Below the pieces are notes generated by a model that saw only the letters and a program-made list of their open reading frames with translations, did not search any database and was not told where the DNA came from. A stretch of 64,000 nt of DNA, taken from assembly GCA_035573855.1 (NCBI GenBank), contig DATLZU010000062.1, forward strand, positions 62,001 through 126,000, in the 5' to 3' direction. Position numbers and translations under genes: made by a program. Source of the DNA: DATLZU01 sp035573855. Lineage in GTDB: Bacteria > Nitrospirota > Nitrospiria > Nitrospirales > Nitrospiraceae. Of the stretch, positions 33,856 to 42,548 are shown one piece after another. Position 1 is the stretch's first letter. Every line of letters starts with the position of its first letter.

Positions 33856-34809
33856 TCAACGTCCGACTTTCGGACCCGCTCCCAGCACCTGTCCTGGCGA
33901 AAGACGGTGGCCGGCGAGGAATTCGGCTGCGGTCATGCGCCGGCTATTGGCCGGTTGAATTTCCGTAATAGAAAGGAGTCCATTTCCCGTCGCTACCAGA
34001 ATGGCGTCCTTGGCGAGTCCTATGACCGTACCGGGAAGGGCCTTATCGATCGGTCCATCCGTAGGGGCGGCTTTCCAAATCTTCCACAGAGTGTCGCCGG
34101 CAAAGGTATAGGCCCCTGGCCAGGGAGCCAGGCCGCGGACGCGATTGGCAATCTCGACGGCGGGGCGGGACCAGTCAATTAATCCGTCTTCTTTTTTCAG
34201 CGGCGGCGCCATCGTGGCTTGAGCATGATCCTGCGGGCTGGGCACCAAGGTTCCGGCTTTCAATCGACACAACGTGTCAACCAAAAGCCTGGCGCCGACT
34301 TGGGCCAGCTTGGCGGAGAGAGTGCCGGCTGTGTCGTCGGGTTCAATGGGCACGGTTTCTTGCAAGAGGATCGCGCCGGTATCCATACCTTCGTCCATCA
34401 ACATCGTCGTGATACCAGTCTCTCGCTCGCCGTTGATAATGGCCCAGTGGATCGGTCCGGCACCTCGATATTTCGGCAACAATGACGCGTGGACGTTGAT
34501 GCAGCCCTTCGGGGGGAGACTGAGAATCGCCGACGGTAGGATCCTGCCGAAAGCGGCCACAACGATCACATCCGGTTGCCATTCCTTCAGCGCCTGAAGG
34601 AATGCCGGATCTTTCATTTTGAGCGGTTGGAGGACCGGCAGGCCTTCACGCTGGCACACCAGTTTGACGGGCGACGGCGCGAGCGCCTGGCCCCGGCCCT
34701 TAGGACGATCGGGTTGAGTCACGACGCCGACAACGGTCTCCTCGGACTTGAGCAGCGCCTCCAGCGATGGAACGGCGAAATCCGGCGTGCCCATGAACAC
34801 GATGCGCAT
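33856..34809 (-). CDS. fmt: Methionyl-tRNA formyltransferase
   Basis: Formylates initiator Met-tRNA. The 317-residue protein has MRIVFMGTPDFAVPSLEALL, the SLLPKYRGAGPIHWAIINGE catalytic region (Asn-His-Asp: INVHASLLP...), GITTMLMDEGMDTGAIL and the C-terminal OB-like domain with RVRGLAPWPGAYT. It heads the fmt-rsmB-rpe-pheS-pheT run. The gene usually found upstream, def, is not here: an insertion sequence begins 63 bp upstream. Beyond the insertion, on the other strand, is tRNA-fMet, the substrate of this enzyme. Confidence 0.95.
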   Translation of the reverse strand: MRIVFMGTPDFAVPSLEALLKSEETVVGVVTQPDRPKGRGQALAPSPVKLVCQREGLPVLQPLKMKDPAFLQALKEWQPDVIVVAAFGRILPSAILSLPPKGCINVHASLLPKYRGAGPIHWAIINGERETGITTMLMDEGMDTGAILLQETVPIEPDDTAGTLSAKLAQVGARLLVDTLCRLKAGTLVPSPQDHAQATMAPPLKKEDGLIDWSRPAVEIANRVRGLAPWPGAYTFAGDTLWKIWKAAPTDGPIDKALPGTVIGLAKDAILVATGNGLLSITEIQPANSRRMTAAEFLAGHRLSPGQVLGAGPKVGR

Positions 34810-34857
34810 GGCGACGCTTTAACACGGCGGTCGGGTGAAATCAACCCGGCTTGGCCG

Positions 34858-34871
34858 TGCACGGGCCTTGC
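34858..34871. repeat. Target-site duplication, left copy
   Basis: TGCACGGGCCTTGC directly abuts the left inverted repeat of the insertion sequence; an identical 14-bp copy abuts the right end at 36388-36401. Confidence 0.88.
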
Positions 34872-36387
34872 TGTCCGTAGCAAGTCAAGATGTCCGGTTT
34901 TTGTAGCAAGTGACATGTCCGGTTTTGCTTCTGACTCGGCCGCCTCTCTCGGCCAAGTCTTCCCGGGATCTGCCCGGTGCCGGGGAGGGGGAACTGGCGG
35001 GGGAGTCCCCCCGAGCTCCGGGTCACCCCCTCCTGTGGATATCGCGTCCTCGAGCCACTGTGTGCGTCGCCTCTACGTCGTGCCACGTGGGCATGTCTTC
35101 AGGCGGCCTGGCTCCCGGCGGGGACGACGCCGGTGAGCAGGCGCCCGACGGCATCGTAGCGCCCCAAGATGTGCGGGCCATAGCCGAGGCTGAGTGTGCC
35201 ATCCAGATGCTCGTAGACCGTGACCGGCATTTGGCGAAGCTGTAGCGCCAGGTGGTCTTTGGGATTTGCAGGTGTCGCTTGTCGAACTGCACACAGTTAT
35301 CGTTCCCCACCACGCGCTCATGCTGCAGCGCGCAGATGCGGTCGAGGTGGCCTCCGGTATAGGGGACAAAGGCCGTGCCCTCGCCGGCGATGGGCACCGT
35401 CCAGGTCCGGTTGTGGAACGGCAGCCAGGTGTCGCGCAGGAACCGATTGGCGGCCTCCACCGTGGTGATCCCGGCCAGGCGCAGCTCCTGCGGCAGCCGA
35501 CCTTGCCAGGGTTCCCACAGCCGTTCCATGCGGCCCCGGGCCTGCGGCGAATGCGCGGGGATCAGCTCGATACCGAGCTGCGCGAGGGCCCGTCCGATCT
35601 GGGTGGGCGCCGTGACCTGCTGGGGCCGATGGGGGCTCTGGCCCGTCCGCGTCGTCACGAAGTGGCTGGCCTGGTCCACGTAGAGGGCGCAGAAGATGCC
35701 CAGCTGTTCGAGGACCGCCTTTGAGGGCGGTCAGCATGGTGGCTGTGCTTTCCTAGGAGACGAAGTGCGCATAGTAGACCGAGCTCGTCGCATCATCCAG
35801 CACCGCAATCAGATCCTGCGTCCCGTCCCGCCCCGGAATCCAGGCATGGGTACTGGCATCCGTGCGCAGCAGCATCCCGGGCAGGTGCCGCCGCGGCCGG
35901 GCCTTGGGCACGAGCCCCGCGGTCTGCAAGGCCGTTTTCACCCATGTATAGGAGAGGTCATGCCCGTGCTCGGTCTGCAACTTCTCATGGAAATGGCGGA
36001 CGTGGCAGTCAAAATACCGTTCCCGATACAGCGTCAGCACCTGCCGCACGGTCTCCACCGGCACCCGCTGGGGCGAGGGCCGCTGGCGGCGCCGATCAAA
36101 CAACCCGTCATACCCATTGCGTTCATAGCGCTGCTTCCAGCACCGCATCTGCCGGTCCGAGATCCCCAGAATCTCCGCCGCCTCGTACCACTTGAGTCGT
36201 CCGTCCATCGCCCACAAGATCACTTCCTGCACCTTCATCGCCCGCTCTCCCGCAGCAGCCGGGTACATCCCGTCGGTCATCCGTCTGGCTCCTCCTCCGT
36301 TGAGAAAAAGCCGCAGGATACCCGGTCTACTGCTCAAGCGGACATATCACTTGCTACGAGAGGCGGACATTTCAGATGCTACCGACA
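34872..36387 (-). mobile_element. Insertion sequence, 1516 bp, with decayed DDE transposase
   Basis: The ends are imperfect inverted repeats starting TGTCCGTAGC at the left and, read inward, TGTCGGTAGC at the right. Each end carries two tandem copies of a GTAGCAAGT-N4-TGTCCG-like motif, probably transposase binding sites. The element is flanked by an identical 14-bp direct repeat. The transposase resembles the ISNCY (IS1202-like) group by its HTH plus integrase-core organisation. The element lies between fmt and the tRNA-fMet promoter. Confidence 0.88.
35099..36280 (-). pseudogene. Transposase (HTH plus DDE integrase core), disrupted
   Basis: Conceptual product of about 390 residues. The N-terminal HTH reads KWYEAAEILGISDRQMRCWKQRY, then the core with DASTHAWIPG, DLIAVLDDATSSVYYAHFV, YVDQASHF, IGRALAQLGIELIPAHSPQARGRMERLWEPWQGRLPQEL and a C-terminal HLDGTLSLGYG beta region. 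Three lesions break it. A TAG stands at 35753-35755 where Glu is expected. A one-base insertion follows LTALK (about 35720). A one-base deletion follows LQIPK (about 35255). It cannot produce an active enzyme in one piece, so the copy is probably immobile unless complemented. Confidence 0.85.
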
Positions 36388-36401
36388 TGCACGGGCCTTG
36401 C
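36388..36401. repeat. Target-site duplication, right copy
   Basis: TGCACGGGCCTTGC, identical to 34858-34871, immediately after the right end of the insertion sequence and one base before the -35 box of the tRNA-fMet promoter. Confidence 0.88.
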
Positions 36402-36402
36402 C

Positions 36403-36431
36403 TTGACTTCACAAGGACCGCTTGTTAGTAT
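36403..36431 (+). promoter_or_regulatory. Promoter of tRNA-fMet
   Basis: TTGACT (36403-36408) and TAGTAT (36426-36431) with 17-bp spacing, ending 5 bp before the tRNA gene; a GC-rich discriminator follows, typical of stable RNA promoters. Confidence 0.7.
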
Positions 36432-36436
36432 CCGCG

Positions 36437-36513
<77 letters not shown>

Positions 36514-36534
36514 AACCTCATTCCAAATTTCTTC

Positions 36535-36565
36535 GCCCTGCCGGCGCTGCCGACAGGGCTTTTTG
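36535..36565 (+). terminator. Terminator of tRNA-fMet
   Basis: GCCCTGCCGGC, loop GCT, GCCGACAGGGC (one mismatch), then TTTTTG. It lies 21 bp after the tRNA. Confidence 0.85.
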
Positions 36566-36784
36566 TTGTTGTTCCACACAGGCACACAACTGCGAAAGCA
36601 TGCAACATCCGCTGAACGGCCCTTCCCTGGTGATGATCCGAGTTCGCAGGCAGGATCTCCCGTCCAAATGGATGCCGGACACGCGAGTCAGTTCCGAGTC
36701 TGTTTAAAAAATGGGAGAGTCCACAGGATACAGGGATCGCCGCGGCGTCTCGGGAAAGAAAATTAGAAACCATACAAAGACCTG
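36566..36784. other. Non-coding interval
   Basis: About 220 bp between the tRNA-fMet terminator and the next promoter. No ORF with a ribosome-binding site or recognisable product is seen on either strand. Confidence 0.4.
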
Positions 36785-36814
36785 TTGACTTCACTGTTCT
36801 AGGCACGATATCTA
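36785..36814 (+). promoter_or_regulatory. Candidate promoter upstream of the small ORF and coiled-coil gene
   Basis: TTGACT (36785-36790) and TATCTA (36809-36814) separated by 18 bp. The predicted transcript would have a leader of about 85 nt before the small ORF at 36907. Confidence 0.45.
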
Positions 36815-36906
36815 GTGGGTAGTCGGCAATCCCACGCGTCTGATGCAGTCCATGTCGAGAACTGCTCTTCAGTCTCCATTCCCAATTTTCAAGAAAGGAG
36901 GTGGCA

Positions 36907-37002
36907 GTGCGGGTGGTCAAGAAGGGGGTGCGTTCACATCCGGCGCCATGGGAGGCCGACTATGTGGATTTCAGACGGCCGGTGTTCAGGGCGAAGGCGT
37001 AA
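36907..37002 (+). CDS. Possible 31-residue small protein
   Basis: A GTG-initiated frame preceded by an almost ideal Shine-Dalgarno, AAAGGAGGT, with a 4-nt gap. It encodes a short basic peptide (MRVVKKGVRSHPAPWEADY then VDFRRPVFRAKA) ending in TAA. It lies 45 bp upstream of the coiled-coil gene and behind a plausible promoter. The peptide resembles nothing I know. It could be a real small protein or a leader peptide. Another frame here (about 36852-37025) is glycine-rich but lacks a ribosome-binding site. Confidence 0.4.
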   Translation: MRVVKKGVRSHPAPWEADYVDFRRPVFRAKA

Positions 37003-37047
37003 CGAATTCTATCGCGGCTCACTAACTTTGGGGGAGAGGTGACAACC

Positions 37048-37425
37048 ATGGAAGACCTGGTCATTGAGGAAGAAGGCACGTCATCCGCACTCAAAATTAC
37101 GCTTGGAGACTTTCTGATTTTCATCAACTGGATGAACCAGACGGAAAAGGCGTTGGAGCGCGGAGAGACACTCCCGCCGATGCCGGAACTGGATTCTGGA
37201 AAAGTAAAAGGCTGGATTCAACTGGTGCAACGTCTCGAGGACCGGTTCCGGCGGAGCGAAGAGAAAAAACTGGCGCTGGAGGCCAACGTCATCGCGCAAG
37301 AAGCGCAACTCGGGCAGTTGCTCGCGCACTTGCATGCCAACATCGCCTCGCTGTACGAAAACCTTGGACAAGCGGAAAAGGCCCAAGAAGTCCGGAGGAG
37401 AGCGGAGGCGCTGCACTGCAGTTAA
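37048..37425 (+). CDS. Hypothetical coiled-coil/TPR-like protein
   Basis: A 125-residue acidic protein starting at the ATG at 37048, 8 bp after GAGAGGTGA. An acidic N-terminus (MEDLVIEEEG) is followed by a hydrophobic helix (ITLGDFLIFINWMNQ). A long charged coiled-coil segment follows (residues about 55-95), and a C-terminal helix pair (LLAHLHANIASLYENLGQAEKAQEVRRRAEAL) resembles a single TPR unit. No enzymatic motif. Probably cytoplasmic scaffold or partner protein; I do not recognise the family. Confidence 0.7.
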   Translation: MEDLVIEEEGTSSALKITLGDFLIFINWMNQTEKALERGETLPPMPELDSGKVKGWIQLVQRLEDRFRRSEEKKLALEANVIAQEAQLGQLLAHLHANIASLYENLGQAEKAQEVRRRAEALHCS

Positions 37426-37747
37426 GCCCGGGGCCAACGCACTTCGTGCGTCTCCCGGCAGCCGGGATCTGCCTGGCGCGCCTTTATCGCCCGGTCAGGT
37501 TTCTGCCGGGAGTGCGCACGCGTTGTTTTAGTGAGATTGAGCGCTCCGGGGGAATCGCCAGAGTGGGGCGCTTCGTTCCATCATCTGATCTCGAAGGTGT
37601 AGAGAGAGGGCCTGGGGCGCTCTCGTACTTTCCTTGCTTTCTTCTCTCTCCGGCTGCTGCGTCACTCCTCAGCAAGTGCGCTTTCCAGTCAGCCGCCCCG
37701 ATCACCTCTTCGCGCAGTCGGGCGGCGGAATCAATTTGCCAATTTGT
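37426..37747. other. Non-coding interval
   Basis: About 320 bp upstream of the GGDEF gene promoter. Open frames here have no conserved features or ribosome-binding sites. Only GC-rich short inverted repeats near 37455-37510 are visible, which might terminate the preceding gene but lack a clear T run. Confidence 0.4.
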
Positions 37748-37775
37748 TTGGTAGCAGAGAGGCTCGCAGTATACT
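37748..37775 (+). promoter_or_regulatory. Candidate promoter of the receiver-GGDEF gene
   Basis: TTGGTA (37748-37753) and TATACT (37770-37775), 16-bp spacing, in an AT-rich patch about 120 bp upstream of the ATG at 37894. Confidence 0.45.
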
Positions 37776-37893
37776 GATTGCCGTATCGATAACGAATGAT
37801 GTATAACCGCTAGCCACCGCAGTGAAGGCTCCGGCGACCGTCGCGGAAGACGGGGTATCTCACGGCAGGTCAGTGCTTCCGAGAGGGTGAGGT

Positions 37894-38823
37894 ATGGTCA
37901 GGGTGCTCCTGATCGAAGACAACCCGGTCGACACCCAACTCACTCAGGATATTCTTGCAGAATGGGCCACCAAACAATTTGAACTGACGTGCGTCGAGAC
38001 CCTCGGCGAGGGACTGGCGCGTTTGGCGCGCGACCGATTCGACGCGGTCCTGCTCGATCTCTCCCTTCCGGATGCGCAGGGGCTCAACACCGTGACTCAG
38101 GTGCTGGCGACCAGCCCCGGCATTCCGATCGTTGTGCTCACCGGCTATGACGATCAGGAACTCGCGCTTCAAGCCGTCCAGCAAGGTGCTCAGGATTACC
38201 TTGTCAAGGGTCAGGCGCAGGCCGATTTGCTGTCGCGGGCGATCCGTTATGCCATCGAGCGGAAACGAACAGAGGACCGGCTGACCTATCTCGCGCAATA
38301 TGATCAGTTGACCGGCTTGGTCAATCGCACGCTCTTCCGAGACCGGCTTCTCCTGGCTCTGGCCCGGAGCAAGCGTAAACAGCAACCGTTGGGGTTGATG
38401 TTGTTGGACCTGGATCGATTCAAGGCCGTGAACGACACGTGTGGCCATGACGTGGGCGACCAATTGCTGAAAGCCGTCGCCGATCGGTTCAGGAGTTGCG
38501 TGCGCCAGGTGGACACGGTTGCCCGGATGGGCGGAGACGAATTCGCCATGATTCTGGAAGGGGTCTCCGGCCGGCAGGATATTGTGACGGTCGCCCAGCG
38601 CATTGTGGAGGCTATCCGCAAGCCGTTTTTCATCGACGGATGGCCTCAGTCCGTCGGCGTCAGTATTGGAATCACTGTCTATCCTCAGGATGACCAGAGC
38701 GTTGACGAACTGCTCAAGCACGCGGACGCCGCCATGTACCGCGCGAAGCAACGGGGCGGTAATGCCTTCCAGTTTCACCCGATCGACGAGAACCGTCCCT
38801 TTACCCTCTCCTCTTCTTCCTAA
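37894..38823 (+). CDS. Response regulator diguanylate cyclase (receiver-GGDEF)
   Basis: Makes cyclic di-GMP when phosphorylated. The 309-residue protein starts after GAGGGTGAGGT. Residues 1-120 are an intact receiver: acidic pair in LLIEDNP, phospho-Asp in VLLDLSLPDA, Thr in VLTGY and Lys in YLVKG. Residues about 140-300 are a GGDEF domain with YDQLTGLVNRTLF, LDLDRFKAVND, the active-site MGGDEF and a product-inhibition RxxD (RQVD) five residues before it. This resembles PleD/WspR-like logic with a single receiver. No partner kinase is adjacent. Confidence 0.94.
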   Translation: MVRVLLIEDNPVDTQLTQDILAEWATKQFELTCVETLGEGLARLARDRFDAVLLDLSLPDAQGLNTVTQVLATSPGIPIVVLTGYDDQELALQAVQQGAQDYLVKGQAQADLLSRAIRYAIERKRTEDRLTYLAQYDQLTGLVNRTLFRDRLLLALARSKRKQQPLGLMLLDLDRFKAVNDTCGHDVGDQLLKAVADRFRSCVRQVDTVARMGGDEFAMILEGVSGRQDIVTVAQRIVEAIRKPFFIDGWPQSVGVSIGITVYPQDDQSVDELLKHADAAMYRAKQRGGNAFQFHPIDENRPFTLSSSS

Positions 38824-38867
38824 AAACCGGCGACTGAAAGCCTGATGACGCGGGCGTTGAAACCGGT

Positions 38868-39803
38868 CTACCGACCGATCTCGGCCAGGGGCATATCGGT
38901 CACGAAGAACGCACCGCGCGGGTTGGGCTCCAGCACATTGGAAGCGAGCAGGTGATCACCAGCCGGGGTCGGCCGGCACCCCGGCGTCATTACCAATCCC
39001 CAATGCTGATTGTCCCAACAGGTATTGTCCAGAACGAGGGCTGCAGCATAATGGAACAACAGCACGCCGCTCAGCATGTTATCCCGGCAGAGGTTGCGGA
39101 CAAAGTCGGGACGGGTGCCTGGATCCCGCACCGCTAGACCGAAATGATGATTATCGAAACACCGATTATCTGCCACGCGAGGGCAGGCTCCGGCGAACAC
39201 GAACACTCCGGATTCGCGGTTCCGGCAGACTTCATTGTCGAGAAAGGCCGGCTGGCAGCTGGGGCCGTAGATGACCACGCCCGAAAGGATACCCTCCGTC
39301 GCCCGGTAATGGGTGATCGTGCAGGACGAGTCGAGAATGTTCATCGCCGCATGCTGATCACTGCCAACATAACGGAACGTGATTCCGCTGATCCGGCCCC
39401 ATGGGACGCACTGGAGATACAGCGGTCCCCCGCGCCGGCTGAAGATGAACACCAGGTCGCGCCCTGCGCCGATCAGCCATACGGGGCGGTCGGCAATGAA
39501 GAGCTTGTCCTCTTAGATGCCTGGACGGACGAAGACTTGATCCTGGGTGCGGCCGCCTTGAGAGCCTCAACTAGGTCTCTTATAAGCATGGGGATCCCGT
39601 GCATCGATGATGAGCGTTCTGCCGCCGGCAGAATTCGGAGGAGGTTCGTGCAGCACAAGCCCTTCCGTGTCCGATGAAGGCTGCCCGTGCTCCTGGCAGT
39701 TCGGCTGCGTCGGTTCCAAGGCTTCATCCTGCCCAAAGATCCCAAAATCTTCTTTTCCGCCGGCTCGACTACCGACGGGATGATCAGACATTATTTCGGC
39801 CAC
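38868..39803 (-). pseudogene. Right-handed beta-helix (NosD/pectate-lyase-like) protein, disrupted
   Basis: The 3' two thirds encode repeated beta-helix coils (GVVIYGPSCQPAFLDNEVCRNRESGVFVF, RVADNRCFDNHHFGLAVRD, NMLSGVLLFHYAAALVLDNTCWDN). The upstream part reads TLIIDARDPHAYK, LVEALKAAAP and QVFVRPGI-x-EDKLFIADRPVWLIGAG, the usual entry coils, but in different frames. There are two compensating frame changes between about 39525 and 39570. A TAA at 39513-39515 stands where a Tyr codon is expected. An internal ATG at 39452 could still start a 194-residue fragment. Lost or decaying gene. Confidence 0.75.
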
Positions 39804-40074
39804 TTCTGATGAAGCTAAGCGCGGGCGTATACCGGCGTGAGTCGCCGACGGATTCAGGAGACACAGCCGTACAATTCTGTCGAGCGGCGTCAGAAAAGGC
39901 CGGATCCTTTTTTCCTGTGGCCTTCCATACCAATGGCTGCCGCCGCCTTTTTACCCTGTTTTGGGCCCGCTTGACATCGGCGACGCTAGATTTCGGTCAA
40001 CCCCGATGGGCACGCGGCTTGCCTCCGTGAAACGGTGCCCGAGGGACCGGCCAACTGTCGGTGGGGTAGCAGTC

Positions 40075-40575
40075 ATGATGACGAAAACATCGGTCCGCTG
40101 GATGATGCTGATGGCAATATTGGCGGCGGGGACGCCGATCGATCACCCACTGCAGGCCGCCCTGGCACAAACGCAGGATGCGTCTCGTCGCTTCTATGAT
40201 CGCGTAATGGAAGAATTCCGCCGCAAAGACTATGAAGCAGCGCTAGCGGGATTCCAGTTGTTTCTGGAACTGCATGGGCAATCGGCTTTGGCAGCCAATG
40301 CCTATTTTTGGATCGGGGAGTGTCAATTTCGGTTGGGTCGATACAAGGAGGCCCTCGCGTCTTTTTACCACGTGATGTCGTGCTACCCGCTGAGTTCGAA
40401 GCTGGCGTCGGCTGCCTGGCGAATCGGCCAGGCCTATGCCAAGCTTGGTGACCACGAGAAGGCGAGGATGATGTACGAGCGCGTGGTGAACGATTACCCC
40501 GATAGCGTTGAAGCGGAACCAGCGCGCAAAGCCCTCGAGACACTTGCGGCCAAGGACGGTGTCTTGCAGGAATGA
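40075..40575 (+). CDS. Secreted tetratricopeptide repeat protein (YbgF/CpoB-like)
   Basis: 166 residues from the ATG at 40075 (ATG at 40078 is also possible). An N-terminal signal peptide (VRWMMLMAILAAGTPIDHPLQAALAQ) is followed by three TPR-like helix pairs: RFYDRVMEEFRRKDYEAALAGFQLFLELH, AANAYFWIGECQFRLGRYKEALASFYHV and ASAAWRIGQAYAKLGDHEKARMMYERVVNDYPDS. This matches the C-terminal domain of periplasmic YbgF/CpoB or BamD-like proteins, which help coordinate the cell envelope. No tol-pal genes are nearby. Confidence 0.82.
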   Translation: MMTKTSVRWMMLMAILAAGTPIDHPLQAALAQTQDASRRFYDRVMEEFRRKDYEAALAGFQLFLELHGQSALAANAYFWIGECQFRLGRYKEALASFYHVMSCYPLSSKLASAAWRIGQAYAKLGDHEKARMMYERVVNDYPDSVEAEPARKALETLAAKDGVLQE

Positions 40576-40603
40576 TTCCTCAGGCCGTGGCTCGCCGCCC
40601 GCC

Positions 40604-41122
40604 TCAGCTTTCTGGCGGGTCCAGCCCCAGCAGATTCGACAAGGCGGGCACGGTATAGGCTCCCTGCGTTTTGAGCCGGATGAACGCGATGCCGGCGGCT
40701 TGCAGTACCTGCTCAACCAATCGATCCCGGTCCCGCCGCTGCGGCGACGACAACGGCTCATCAAGCTTGACGACTTTTACTGCCATCCTCGTCCCCGGGT
40801 GAACCAACACAAAATCCAGCCGCTTAAGCGCGAGCTTGCCCAATATCGCGGAGCGGGTTTTTCGATCCTCGCTCGCGATCTCGACCAAAGACCACAGCGG
40901 CACTTGAGCGAAGACCAGAAACCGATCCTGGACCGCCAAGCGGATCAGGTTGTACAGGAATGCTTCCGCCTCGGTGAGGAGCGGCTGCGCTGTGAACGAC
41001 ACGCCCGGCGGAATGGTGAAGGCGGCGACCTGGACACGGCCGGTCCGACGGACAACCCAGACCAAAGCGAGCGCGATCACAGCGCCCACACCGATGAGAA
41101 TAGCCTCCACGCGCGGGATCAT
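40604..41122 (-). CDS. DUF2726-type membrane-anchored protein
   Basis: 172 residues with an N-terminal transmembrane helix (AILIGVGAVIALALVWVV). The domain resembles DUF2726: LTEAEAFLYNLIRLAVQDRFLVFAQVPLWSLVEI, KRLDFVLVHPGTRMAVKVVKLDE and LVEQVLQAAGIAFIRLKTQGAY. The Asp and later acidic/Lys pattern looks like a restriction-endonuclease-like fold, though activity is not established. Its start overlaps the anmK stop by 4 bp (ATGA), so the two are coupled. Function unknown. Confidence 0.75.
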   Translation of the reverse strand: MIPRVEAILIGVGAVIALALVWVVRRTGRVQVAAFTIPPGVSFTAQPLLTEAEAFLYNLIRLAVQDRFLVFAQVPLWSLVEIASEDRKTRSAILGKLALKRLDFVLVHPGTRMAVKVVKLDEPLSSPQRRDRDRLVEQVLQAAGIAFIRLKTQGAYTVPALSNLLGLDPPES

Positions 41123-42318
41123 CGTCGCGGAAATTTGCCCCAGCGTCGACACACGTCGATCATCCAGTGTGGGTTGGCTGGAACGATCGTGCCGAGCAGC
41201 ACCGGATGGGTCGCGCCGGTGACGGCCGGAAGGTTGGCGCACTCGCCAGCCATCGTCTGATAGGCCAAAAGGGCGAAGGCGACCGCCTCAAACGCCCTGC
41301 TATCCCAACCCAGATCGTGAAACGTCTTCACCGGAATCGGATCGAACACCGACGTCAAATACCTCATCAGCGTTCGATTGCGCACGCCTCCGCCGCCAAC
41401 GACGACCTCATCCACCGCCCCGCGCAGCCACCGCCGCGCGTCGCCGACAGCTTGCGCGGTCCACATCGCGCAGGTGGCGAGCAAGTCGGCAGGCGAGAGT
41501 TGCCGCACCCGCTGCACGGTCAGGAGCCTGGCCACGACCGGCTCGCCGAACTCTTCGCGACCGGTCGACTTGGGCGGCCGTCGTTGGAGAAAAGGATGGG
41601 CCAGCAGTTCGTTCAGCAGCCGTCGGTCTACGCGGCCTCTGGCCGCAAGCCTCCCGCCATAGTCCATCATCGATCGTCCCCTGGTCAGCCGCTGAACGAG
41701 GCCGTCCAACACCATATTGCCCGGGCCGGTGTCGAACGCACGGACCGCGTTCAGAGGCCCTCCCCGCGGGAGGTACGTGATGTTGCTGATCCCGCCGAGA
41801 TTGACGATCAGTCGGGACCGGCGCGCATGTCGAAGCAGCACATAGTGGGCGTAGGGCGTCAGGGGGGCACCTTCGCCGCCGGCGGCCAGATCACGCGACC
41901 GAAAATCAGCGACGGTCGTCACGCCGGTCCGTTCCGCGATGACGGCCGGAGCTGCGATTTGCAACGTGGACCGCACCTCGCCGATCCCGCGTTCCCAGAC
42001 TCCTTTGGGCAGATGGTGAACGGTCTGGCCGTGGGATCCGATCAAGTGAACGTCGCCCGGTCGGAGGCCGGCTTGCCGGACGACACCGAGCGCCGCCTCA
42101 GCGAACAGCTCGCCCAGCAGAGCATTCAGATGGCAGATCTCCGCGACAGTGCCGGACGTCGACGCCTCCACGATCCGACGCTGCAGCAATGGCGGATAGG
42201 GATGCGGTCGAAAGGCGAGCGGCTTCACGCGCAGGGCGTGACCTCGGCCATGAATGCTGACCAGCGCGGCGTCCACTCCGTCGCCGGATGTGCCGGACAT
42301 CAAGCCGATAACGTTCAT
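41119..42318 (-). CDS. anmK: Anhydro-N-acetylmuramic acid kinase
   Basis: Opens and phosphorylates 1,6-anhydroMurNAc during cell-wall recycling. The 399-residue protein has MNVIGLMSGTSGDGVDAALV, GSHGQTVHHLP, VADFRSRDLAAGGEGAPLTPYAHYVLLR, NLGGISNITYLP, FDTGPGNMVLDGL and VVVGGGGVRNRTLM. These cover both actin-like ATPase lobes. Length and motifs are complete. It is translationally coupled to the DUF2726 gene downstream. Confidence 0.94.
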   Translation of the reverse strand: MNVIGLMSGTSGDGVDAALVSIHGRGHALRVKPLAFRPHPYPPLLQRRIVEASTSGTVAEICHLNALLGELFAEAALGVVRQAGLRPGDVHLIGSHGQTVHHLPKGVWERGIGEVRSTLQIAAPAVIAERTGVTTVADFRSRDLAAGGEGAPLTPYAHYVLLRHARRSRLIVNLGGISNITYLPRGGPLNAVRAFDTGPGNMVLDGLVQRLTRGRSMMDYGGRLAARGRVDRRLLNELLAHPFLQRRPPKSTGREEFGEPVVARLLTVQRVRQLSPADLLATCAMWTAQAVGDARRWLRGAVDEVVVGGGGVRNRTLMRYLTSVFDPIPVKTFHDLGWDSRAFEAVAFALLAYQTMAGECANLPAVTGATHPVLLGTIVPANPHWMIDVCRRWGKFPRR

Positions 42319-42548
42319 CCTCGAGCCTCGGCCACACGCCTCATCAATCGCGCACCATCCGGAATAGAGCGTGGGAGGAGTGATCGTCCAGGATCTTGCC
42401 TTCGGGTAATGATTAGCGAATGACGATTGGCCGTTCGAGCGAACACGGGCGGTACGCTAATCGAAGTTGCCCCGCCGGTCAAGCGAGAGATCGCTCGTCT
42501 TCCATGATCGCGTTGACTTTCGCGGTCCCCGGTGCTACGGTCCCGCCC

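Noticed and set aside
36852..37025. Glycine-rich short frame resembling a peptide precursor
   Set aside because: It lacks its own ribosome-binding site and overlaps, in another frame, a shorter ORF that has a near-ideal one. Its Gly richness follows from the GGAGGTGG-type sequence.
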